64,000 nt of DNA from Promicromonospora thailandica (GTDB lineage Bacteria; Actinomycetota; Actinomycetes; Actinomycetales; Cellulomonadaceae). The stretch covers positions 62,001 to 126,000 of the forward strand of contig NZ_JAMTCS010000015.1 of NCBI RefSeq assembly GCF_024171955.1. Reading direction: 5' to 3'. The position numbers and the translations under genes were made by a program. Shown in pieces: positions 57,668 through 64,000 of the stretch. Below the pieces are notes generated by a model. That model ran no database searches. It was given only the letters and a program-made list of their open reading frames with translations, and had not been told where the DNA came from. How positions within the stretch are numbered: the stretch's first letter is position 1; every line of letters begins with the position of its first letter.

Positions 57668-58240
57668 ATGACCGCACAGCCCGCCGAGAACATCGACCTG
57701 TCCGCGCTGGAACGGCTCCTGGACCAGCAGGACGAACCCCAGCTGCGGCCCGAGGAGTTCAAGGCCGTCTTCCGCGGCCACCCCGCCGGCGTGGCCGTCG
57801 TCGCGCTCGTCCACGAGGGCCGCCCCGTCGGGTTCACCGCCACGTCGGTGATCTCCGTGTCGGCGGCGCCCCCGCTGCTGGCCTTCTCCCTCGCCTCGAC
57901 GTCCTCGTCCTGGCCCGCCGTGTCGGCCGCCGAGACCCTCGCGGTCAGCTTCCTGGCCGACCACCAGGGCGACCTCTCCGCCCGCTTCGCCACGAGCGGC
58001 ATCGACCGGTTCGCCGACGGCGGCTGGTCGCCCCTGCCCACCGGCGAACCGGTCATCGACGACGCCGTGTCCTGGTTCCGCGCCCGCATCGTGCAGCGCA
58101 CCCCGGTCGGCGACAGCTACCTCATCTCGCTGCGTGCCCTGGCCTCCAGCCGCACCGGCGACCGACCGGGGCCGGCCGCCTCCCCGCTGGTCTACCAGGA
58201 CCGCACCTACCACCGGATCGGCACCGACACGGCGCTCTGA
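57668..58240 (+). CDS. flavin reductase domain protein
   Basis: A 190-residue reductase of the DIM6/NTAB flavin-binding type: FRGHPAGVAVVALVHEGRPV, GFTATSVISVSAAPPLLAFS and ETLAVSFLADHQGDLSARFA. It likely supplies reduced FMN to the two monooxygenases at the end of the operon, the role SsuE has in sulfonate desulfonation although SsuE is of another fold. Own promoter upstream, 41 bp before the binding-protein gene. Confidence 0.88.
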   Translation: MTAQPAENIDLSALERLLDQQDEPQLRPEEFKAVFRGHPAGVAVVALVHEGRPVGFTATSVISVSAAPPLLAFSLASTSSSWPAVSAAETLAVSFLADHQGDLSARFATSGIDRFADGGWSPLPTGEPVIDDAVSWFRARIVQRTPVGDSYLISLRALASSRTGDRPGPAASPLVYQDRTYHRIGTDTAL

Positions 58241-58281
58241 ACCGCCGCCCCCACTCCGCACACCGACGATCGGACGCCGCC

Positions 58282-59379
58282 ATGACAGACGACATGACAG
58301 ACGACATGACCCACCGCACCCGACGCCTCCCGTTCCTCGCCGCGGCCGCGGCACTCGTGCTGCTCGCCTCCGGGTGCGCCGCCGGCGCCGAGGCGGACGA
58401 CGGCACCGGCGGCCTCGCACCCGACGCCGCCCTGCCCACCGAGGTCCCCGCGGGCACGACCCTGGCGATCGGCGACCCCACCACCCAGAAGGCGTTCGAG
58501 CTCGCCGGCGACGCCATCGACACCGACTTCGACTTCGAGATCGAGTGGGCCAACGTCTCCGGCGGCCCGCAGACCGTCGAGGCCTTCAACGCCGGGGTGC
58601 TCGACATCGGCGCCGTCGCGGAGATCCCGGCGGTCCACGCCGCCTGGACCGGCCTCGACGTGCAGATCTACGCGTCCCAGTACCGGGAGGACTGGCAGGA
58701 GCACCCGGTCTACGAGCTCGCGAGCGCCCCCGGCGTCGAGCTCGACGACCTGGCGGACCTGCGCGGCCGGCGGATCGCGTTCAGCCCCGGCCAGGCGCAG
58801 GGCGCCCTCGTGCTCAAGGTGCTGCGGGAGGCGGGCCTGGACCAGGACGACGTGGAGCTGGTCGAGCTGCCCTCGACCGGTGACGTGTACCCGACGGCGC
58901 TGGCCGCGGGCGAGATCGACGTGGCCCCTGTCGGCGGCACGGCGCTGCTGCGCTACCTCGACAGCTACGGGCCCGACGGCGCGACGTCGCTGCGGCACGG
59001 CCTGCGCGACGACCCCGGTCATCTCTACGGGCCCACCGCCGTGGTGCGCGACCCCGCCAAGGCGGCGGCGCTGCGCCAGTACGTCGCCGCGTGGGCGCAG
59101 GCCAGGGTGTGGATCTACGAGCACCCGGAGATCTGGAAGGAGAAGTACTACGTCGAGGACCAGGGACTGACCGAGGAGGACGCCCAGTACCTCGTCGACA
59201 CCGCGGCGCGGCCCGAGATCCCCGCAGACCTGACCGAGGGCATCGCCCGCACCCAGGACACCGTGGACCTGCTGGCCGCCGAGCTCGACCGGCCCGAGCT
59301 CGTCGCGGCCGACCTGTTCGACGAGCGGTTCGGACCCGTCGCGGGCGAGGCGGCCGAGCAGGCGTGGGGTGCGCGGTGA
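58282..59379 (+). CDS. ssuA: aliphatic-sulfonate-type ABC transporter binding lipoprotein
   Basis: A 365-residue receptor with a lipoprotein signal (LLASGC, Cys32). LAIGDPTTQKAFELAG, VEAFNAGVLDIGAVAEIPAV and GGTALLRYLDSYG are typical of the SsuA/TauA/NitT group (NMT1-like fold). ATGACAGACGAC is duplicated at the start, giving three possible ATGs (58282, 58294, 58306); the longest is listed. Followed by permease and ATPase genes with overlaps. Sulfonate specificity is inferred from the operon. Confidence 0.85.
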   Translation: MTDDMTDDMTHRTRRLPFLAAAAALVLLASGCAAGAEADDGTGGLAPDAALPTEVPAGTTLAIGDPTTQKAFELAGDAIDTDFDFEIEWANVSGGPQTVEAFNAGVLDIGAVAEIPAVHAAWTGLDVQIYASQYREDWQEHPVYELASAPGVELDDLADLRGRRIAFSPGQAQGALVLKVLREAGLDQDDVELVELPSTGDVYPTALAAGEIDVAPVGGTALLRYLDSYGPDGATSLRHGLRDDPGHLYGPTAVVRDPAKAAALRQYVAAWAQARVWIYEHPEIWKEKYYVEDQGLTEEDAQYLVDTAARPEIPADLTEGIARTQDTVDLLAAELDRPELVAADLFDERFGPVAGEAAEQAWGAR

Positions 59380-60233
59380 CCGCCGTCGTCCAGGCCGGCC
59401 GGGTGACCGCACCCGGCCGTGCGACGGCGCACCAGGCGGTCGACGTCCGCCCCCGGGTCCGCCGGCTGGGCCTGCGCAAGCCCGTCCCTCTCGCGGCCGG
59501 GTCGGGCGTGGTGCTCCTGCTGGCGGTCTGGACCGCCGGGTCGGCCACCGGGCTGATCGACCCCCGCGTGCTGTCGGCACCGTGGACGGTGGTCACCACG
59601 GGCGTCGACCTGGCCGTGGACGGCCGGCTCGTGGAGAACCTCGCGGTGTCCCTGGGCCGGGCCGCGCAGGGCCTGGCGTGGGGCGTGCTCGCGGGTGTCA
59701 CGCTCGCGCTGCTGTCCGGTCTCAGCCGCCTCGGCGAGGCGCTCCTGGACGGGCCGATCCAGGTCAAGCGCGCGGTGCCCAACCTGGCCCTGCTGCCGCT
59801 GCTCATCCTCTGGTTCGGCATCGGCGAGGAGATGAAGGTCGTCACCATCGCGCTGGGCGTGTTCATCCCGATCTACATCCACACGCACAACGGGCTGCGG
59901 TCGATCGACAAGCGGTACGTCGAGCTCGCGGAGACGCTCCGCCTGGACCGGCGCCGCTTCGTCACCCGTGTCGTGCTGCCCGGTGCGCTGCCCGGGTTCC
60001 TGCTCGGCCTGCGCTTCGCGGTCACCGGCTCGCTGCTCGCCCTCGTGGTCGTCGAGCAGGTCAACGGCACCGCGGGCATCGGCTACATGATGGAGCTCGC
60101 GCGCACCTACGGGCAGACGGAGGTCATCGTCGTGGGCCTGGTGGTCTACGGCGTCCTCGGCTACACCGCGGACCAGGCCGTCCGGCTGCTGCAGAGGAGG
60201 GCGCTCACATGGCGGCGCACGCTGGAGGACTGA
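59376..60233 (+). CDS. ssuC: sulfonate-type ABC transporter permease
   Basis: A 285-residue permease with six membrane helices. LDGPIQVKRAVPNLALLPLL and the EAA-like loop ELAETLRLDRRRFVTRVVLP are characteristic of the SsuC/TauC/NrtB family. GTG start within the TGA of the binding protein gene. An N-terminal cytoplasmic tail of about 35 residues is longer than average. Confidence 0.88.
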   Translation: MTAVVQAGRVTAPGRATAHQAVDVRPRVRRLGLRKPVPLAAGSGVVLLLAVWTAGSATGLIDPRVLSAPWTVVTTGVDLAVDGRLVENLAVSLGRAAQGLAWGVLAGVTLALLSGLSRLGEALLDGPIQVKRAVPNLALLPLLILWFGIGEEMKVVTIALGVFIPIYIHTHNGLRSIDKRYVELAETLRLDRRRFVTRVVLPGALPGFLLGLRFAVTGSLLALVVVEQVNGTAGIGYMMELARTYGQTEVIVVGLVVYGVLGYTADQAVRLLQRRALTWRRTLED

Positions 60234-60979
60234 GCACGACGGCCGCCGCCGTCGTCGTCCGCGACCTGGTGCGGTCGTACGGGACCGGGGCCGGGGTGCT
60301 CGACGGGCTCGACCTGGAGATCGCCGCGGGCGAGTTCGTCGCGATCCTCGGCCGCTCCGGGTCCGGCAAGAGCACCCTGCTGCGGGCCCTGGCGGGACTC
60401 GACCACGACGTGCGGGGCTCGGGGCGGGTCGAGGTACCGCGCAACGTGTCCGTCGTGTTCCAGGACTCCCGCCTGCTGCCGTGGGCGCGCGTGCTGGACA
60501 ACGTGGTGCTGGGGCACGAGGCGCCGCCCGCGCGCGCCCGGGAGGCCGGGCGTGCCGCGCTGGCCGAGGTGGGGCTCGCCGGGCGGGAGCGGGCGTGGCC
60601 CAACGAGCTGTCCGGCGGCGAGCAGCAGCGTGTCTCTCTGGCCCGCTCGCTGGCCCGCAGCCCGGAGCTGCTGCTGGCCGACGAGCCGTTCGGGGCGCTC
60701 GACGCCCTCACCCGGCTGCGCATGCACGACCTGCTGCGTGACCTGCTGCGGCGCCACCACCCGTCCGTGCTCATGGTGACCCACGACGTGGACGAGGCGA
60801 TCGTGCTGGCCGACCGGGTGGTCGTGCTGGACGCGGGACGCATCGCCCTGGAACGCCGCACCCCGGCCCGCGACGGCAGCCGTCCCACCGCGGACCCCGG
60901 ACCGCACCGCACGCTGCGGGCCGAGCTGCTGGAGGCGCTCGGCCCGGACACCGACCCCGCCAGGAAGGACACCCTGTGA
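60209..60979 (+). CDS. ssuB: sulfonate-type ABC transporter ATPase
   Basis: A 256-residue ATPase. Walker A is LGRSGSGKST, the Q-loop is SVVFQDSRLLPWARV, the signature is LSGGEQQRVSLARSL and Walker B is LLLADEPFGALD. The LLPW stretch after the Q-loop is usual in Ssu/Tau ATPases. It overlaps the permease gene by 25 bp with AGGAGG before its ATG. Confidence 0.9.
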   Translation: MAAHAGGLSTTAAAVVVRDLVRSYGTGAGVLDGLDLEIAAGEFVAILGRSGSGKSTLLRALAGLDHDVRGSGRVEVPRNVSVVFQDSRLLPWARVLDNVVLGHEAPPARAREAGRAALAEVGLAGRERAWPNELSGGEQQRVSLARSLARSPELLLADEPFGALDALTRLRMHDLLRDLLRRHHPSVLMVTHDVDEAIVLADRVVVLDAGRIALERRTPARDGSRPTADPGPHRTLRAELLEALGPDTDPARKDTL

Positions 60980-62331
60980 CCACGAACCACCGCCCCGGAC
61001 ACCTCAACCTCAACGCGTTCCTCATGAGCAGCGGCCACCACGAGGCCTCGTGGCGCCTGCCGCAGAGCGGACCCGACGCCACGGGCCACGACATCGCCCA
61101 CCTGCGCCGGCTCGCGCAGATCGCGGAGCGCGGCCGCTTCGACTCGATCTTCTTCGCGGACGGGCCGGGCCTGCAGGGCGACGTCGGGCGGCGGCCCTCC
61201 GGCACGCTCGACCCGCTCATCGTGCTCACCGCCATCGCGGCCGCGACCGAACGGATCGGGCTCGTCGCGACGGCGTCGACCACCTACAACTCGCCGTACA
61301 ACCTGGCGCGCCGGTTCGCGTCGATCGACCACGTGTCGGCGGGCCGCGCCGGGTGGAACGTGGTCACCACGGCGGGGCCGGACATCGCCCGCAACTTCGG
61401 CCTGGACGCACAGCCCGCGCACGCCGAGCGGTACGCCCGGGCGGCGGAGTTCCTCGAGGTCGCGTTCAAGCTCTGGGACTCGTGGGAGGACGACGCGGTC
61501 GTCGCCGACAAGGCAGCGGGCATCTGGGCCGACAGCGCCAAGATCCACCCGCCGGAGCACGTCGGGCGGTACTTCTCCGTGGCCGGAGCGCTCAACGTGC
61601 CGCGCTCGCCGCAGGGCCGCCCGCTCATCGTGCAGGCCGGCTCCTCGCAGGACGGCAAGGACCTCGCCGCCCGGTACGCCGAGGCCGTCTTCACCGCGCA
61701 CCAGACCCTCGGCGACGCGCAGGAGTTCTACCGCGACCTCAAGGCGCGGACCGTCGCGGCGGGACGGGACGCCGACGGGGTGCGCATCCTGCCCGGCATC
61801 GTGCCGGTCATCGGCTCCACCGAGGCCGAGGCCCGCGCCCAGGAGCGCGAGCTCGACGAGCTCATCCTGCCGCAGTACGCGCAGCGCCAGCTCGCCCGGA
61901 CCCTGCGGCTGGCGCCCGAGGACCTCCCGCTGGACCGCGAGCTGCCCGCCGACCTGCCCGACGAGGACGAGATCGAGGGCGCCAAGAGCCGCTACACGCT
62001 CGTCGTGCGGCTCGCGCGGCGCGAGCGGCTCACGGTGCGGGAGCTCATCGGGCGGCTCGGGGGCGGGCGCGGGCACCGCACGTTCGCGGGCACCCCGGAG
62101 CAGGTCGCCGACACGCTCCAGGAGTGGTACGACGCCGGGGCCGCCGACGGCTTCAACATCATGCCCGCGGCCCTGCCGTCCGGGCTGGAGCAGTTCACCG
62201 AGCACGTGCTGCCGGTGCTGCGGGAGCGCGGGCTGTTCCGCACGGAGTACGAGGGCACCACGCTGCGCGAGCACTACGGGCTGGCCCGCCCGGCCAACCG
62301 GTACGCGACCGCCGAGCAGGTCGGAGCCTGA
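60976..62331 (+). CDS. NtaA/SnaA/DszA-type flavin-dependent monooxygenase
   Basis: A 451-residue bacterial-luciferase-fold monooxygenase using reduced FMN. HLNLNAFLMSSGHHEASW, RFDSIFFADG, TTYNSPYNLARRFASIDHVS, GRAGWNVVTTAG and NFGLDAQPAHAERYARAAEF are family signatures; this group contains sulfone/sulfide and nitrilotriacetate oxygenases. In this operon a role in oxidising sulfones, sulfides or similar organosulfur compounds is likely. GTG start within the ATPase stop. Confidence 0.86.
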   Translation: MTTNHRPGHLNLNAFLMSSGHHEASWRLPQSGPDATGHDIAHLRRLAQIAERGRFDSIFFADGPGLQGDVGRRPSGTLDPLIVLTAIAAATERIGLVATASTTYNSPYNLARRFASIDHVSAGRAGWNVVTTAGPDIARNFGLDAQPAHAERYARAAEFLEVAFKLWDSWEDDAVVADKAAGIWADSAKIHPPEHVGRYFSVAGALNVPRSPQGRPLIVQAGSSQDGKDLAARYAEAVFTAHQTLGDAQEFYRDLKARTVAAGRDADGVRILPGIVPVIGSTEAEARAQERELDELILPQYAQRQLARTLRLAPEDLPLDRELPADLPDEDEIEGAKSRYTLVVRLARRERLTVRELIGRLGGGRGHRTFAGTPEQVADTLQEWYDAGAADGFNIMPAALPSGLEQFTEHVLPVLRERGLFRTEYEGTTLREHYGLARPANRYATAEQVGA

Positions 62332-62332
62332 C

Positions 62333-63484
62333 ATGGCCGACGACATCCTCTGGTACATCCCCAACCAGACGCACCCCGGCCACCGCGGGGACGACGCCGG
62401 CGCCGGGCACAACAGCCTGGACACGCTGACGGCGCACGCCACGGCTCTCGAGGAGCACGGCTGGGACGGCGCGCTGCTCGGCACGAGCTGGGGCCGGCCC
62501 GACACGTTCACCGTGGCCACCGCGCTGGCCGCGCGGACCACGACGTTCGAGCCGCTGATCGCCGTCCGCCCCGGGTACTGGCGGCCCGCGCACCTGGCGT
62601 CGGCGGCGGCCACGCTCGACCACCTGTCGGGCGGGCGCGTGCGGATCAACATCGTCTCGGGCCAGGACGACCTGGCCGCGTACGGCGACACCGAGGGCGA
62701 CCAGGCCCACCGGTACGCCCGCACGAAGGAGTTCCTGCAGGTCGTGCGGCGGCTGTGGACGCAGGAGTCGGTCACCTACGCGGGCGAGCACTTCCAGGTC
62801 ACGGACTCGACGCTGGACCTGCACCCCGTGGCCCGGCCGGGCCGGCCGCACCCCCGCCTGTACTTCGGCGGGGCGTCGGCGGCGGCCGAGCGCGTGGCCG
62901 CCACCGAGGCGGACGTGCAGCTCTTCTGGGGCGAGCCCCTGGACGGTGTCGCGGAGCGGATCGCGTGCCTGCGCGCCCTGGAGTCCTCGCTCGGGCGCGA
63001 CCTGCCGCCGCTGGAGTTCGGGCTGCGGATCACGACGTTCGTCCGCGACACGACCGAGCAGGCGTGGGCCGACGCCGAGGCGAAGGTCGCCGAGCTCGCC
63101 GCCCGCGCCGACCACGAGCACCCGGGGGTGCGCCGGTGGGGCCGGTCGTCCGCCGTCGGGCAGCAGCGCCTGCTGGAGCTCGCCGGACGGGGCGACGTGC
63201 TGGACGACATCCTCTACACCGCGCCCGGCCGCGCCGGGGGCGGGGGCGCGGGGACCACGTGGCTGGTCGGCACCGCGCGCGAGGTCGCGGCGGCGCTGCG
63301 CCGGTACGAGGCGCTGGGGGTGACCCACTTCGTGCTCTCCGACACGCCGTACCTGCCGGAGATCGAGCGTCAGGGCCGGGACCTGGTCCCGCTGCTGCGC
63401 GGCCCGTCCACCCGGGGTCGTCAGCCCGCGAGCTGGGCGCCGTCGGGGAAGTCGGTCGAGCGCGACAGCTCCGCCCAGGCCTGA
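62333..63484 (+). CDS. ssuD: SsuD-type alkanesulfonate monooxygenase-like protein
   Basis: A 383-residue luciferase-fold oxygenase: LEEHGWDGALLGTSWGRPDT, FEPLIAVRPGYWRPAHLASAA, DHLSGGRVRINIVSGQDD and EGDQAHRYARTKEFLQVVRR match alkanesulfonate monooxygenases that release sulfite from sulfonates using FMNH2. It starts two bases after the preceding stop. Its last 64 bp overlap the convergent SDR gene, and the C-terminal tail (about 20 residues) is not conserved-looking. Exact substrate is uncertain, so the symbol is by similarity. Confidence 0.82.
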   Translation: MADDILWYIPNQTHPGHRGDDAGAGHNSLDTLTAHATALEEHGWDGALLGTSWGRPDTFTVATALAARTTTFEPLIAVRPGYWRPAHLASAAATLDHLSGGRVRINIVSGQDDLAAYGDTEGDQAHRYARTKEFLQVVRRLWTQESVTYAGEHFQVTDSTLDLHPVARPGRPHPRLYFGGASAAAERVAATEADVQLFWGEPLDGVAERIACLRALESSLGRDLPPLEFGLRITTFVRDTTEQAWADAEAKVAELAARADHEHPGVRRWGRSSAVGQQRLLELAGRGDVLDDILYTAPGRAGGGGAGTTWLVGTAREVAAALRRYEALGVTHFVLSDTPYLPEIERQGRDLVPLLRGPSTRGRQPASWAPSGKSVERDSSAQA

Positions 63485-64000
63485 ATCTCCCGGTCGACGG
63501 CGGCGCGGCCGTTCGTGACCAGCCGCAGCGCGTCGGACCCGAGCACGAGGTGGGCGGGCGGGTCCGGCGTGCCGACGATCGTCAGGACGGCCTCCGCGGC
63601 CTTCTGCGGGTTGCCGAGCTGCCGCCCGTCGGCGGCCAGCCGGTGCTCCCGGACGGGTGTCATGACCTCGTCGTAGTCGGGGATCGAGCGCTCCGTCCGG
63701 ATCATCGAGCGGCCGGCCCAGTCCGTGCGGAACGATCCTGGCGCGACGGCGGTCACATGGACGCCGAAGGGGGCGACCTCCTTGCCCACCGTCTCCAGGA
63801 TGCCCTCCACCGCGTACTTGCTGCCCTGGTAGAACGACGTTCCCGGCACGGTGATGAGCCCCGCCATGGACGTGATGCCGAGGATGTGCCCGCGGCGTCG
63901 GCGGCGCATGTGCGGCAGCACGGCCTTGACCGTGGCGACCGTGCCGTACACGTTCACCTCGAACTGCCGCCGCAGGTCGGCCATCGAGGACTCCTCGAAC
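63421..64000 (-). CDS. short-chain dehydrogenase/reductase, 5' end cut by window
   Basis: Partial SDR. FEVNVYGTVATVKAVLPHMR, the catalytic Ser in GITSMAGLITVPG and YQGSKYAVEG (Tyr and Lys) are clear; the nucleotide-binding N-terminus is beyond the window edge, where FEESSMADLRRQF runs on. It is convergent with and overlaps the SsuD-like gene, so it belongs to the next, leftward transcribed unit. Substrate unknown. Confidence 0.88.
   Translation of the reverse strand, partial: FEESSMADLRRQFEVNVYGTVATVKAVLPHMRRRRRGHILGITSMAGLITVPGTSFYQGSKYAVEGILETVGKEVAPFGVHVTAVAPGSFRTDWAGRSMIRTERSIPDYDEVMTPVREHRLAADGRQLGNPQKAAEAVLTIVGTPDPPAHLVLGSDALRLVTNGRAAVDREIQAWAELSRSTDFPDGAQLAG

Noticed and set aside
1-64000. 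tRNA, rRNA or known riboswitch classes
   Set aside because: No conserved tRNA T-arm, rRNA or recognised riboswitch cores were seen by eye; a covariance-model search was not possible.

Overview
The window is very GC-rich (well above 70% by eye). It is gene-dense, with stops and starts overlapping by ATGA or GTGA, many GTG starts, a CIRCE heat-shock element, DUF222/HNH (13E12-type) and PAS-ANTAR proteins, and several LacI-type sugar regulators. This points to a high-GC Gram-positive actinobacterium. A secreted GH5 glycosidase, the relic of an alpha-glucanase-like beta-helix protein and the sugar/glycoside loci suggest a Cellulomonadaceae/Promicromonosporaceae-like member of the Micrococcales; the family placement is inference. 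No rRNA, tRNA, CRISPR array, prophage or insertion sequence was seen. No gene-free stretch exceeds 300 bp.

Layout. 1-2585: a gluconate module (FadR-type regulator facing gntK-gntP). 2599-8896: MarR regulator facing a pyrimidine-dimer-glycosylase-like gene and an MMPL exporter, then a TetR with an N-terminal Cys cluster, a GNAT, and a molybdopterin oxidoreductase with its flavin reductase. 9005-9787: a secreted NLP (NPP1) family protein. 9869-13058: type II NADH dehydrogenase coupled to a solitary cytochrome b that appears to have lost both ligands of one heme, followed by a 29-bp perfect hairpin. 13297-16759: two DUF202 proteins, a DUF4184 protein and a DUF222-HNH protein. 16899-20705: a tightly overlapping four-gene membrane/cupredoxin operon with copper-monooxygenase-like motifs. 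20856-26420: a two-component system, an AlkA-like glycosylase, two hydrolases and a YihY protein. 26452-29285: small membrane/stress proteins facing a PAS-ANTAR protein. 29407-32685: XRE regulator/SDR pair and the GH5 enzyme. 32769-41186: a seven-gene peptide/oligosaccharide ABC transporter operon with LacI and an FAD oxidoreductase, under two palindromic operators. 41248-46092: SRPBCC/ArsR pair, a frameshifted beta-helix relic, and a ThuA/Gfo-Idh pair facing a LacI. 46111-53956: an acyltransferase-toroid fusion, CBS, FMN reductase, FUSC, topoisomerase IB, a second PAS-ANTAR, Hsp20 and a CDGSH protein. 54103-56239: a heme-oxygenase-like diiron protein coupled to a glycosyltransferase. 56252-63484: an organosulfur acquisition locus headed by a Cys-codon upstream ORF. 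63421-end: a partial SDR.

Two groups look most worth following. The first is respiration/metal chemistry: the NDH-2 plus reduced cytochrome b pair, and the four-gene operon whose first protein carries twice a D-x3-H...P-x-H pattern like the copper site of PmoC, with a predicted N-terminal-His secreted domain and a cupredoxin lipoprotein beside it. The second is sulfur control: a short near-leaderless ORF with three Cys codons, overlapping a strong alternative RNA structure, sits upstream of a 2-oxoglutarate-type dioxygenase and a flavin reductase, an Ssu-type transporter and two flavin monooxygenases. This matches the logic of cysteine-responsive attenuation known from mycobacteria. All calls come from reading the sequence alone; no database search was run.
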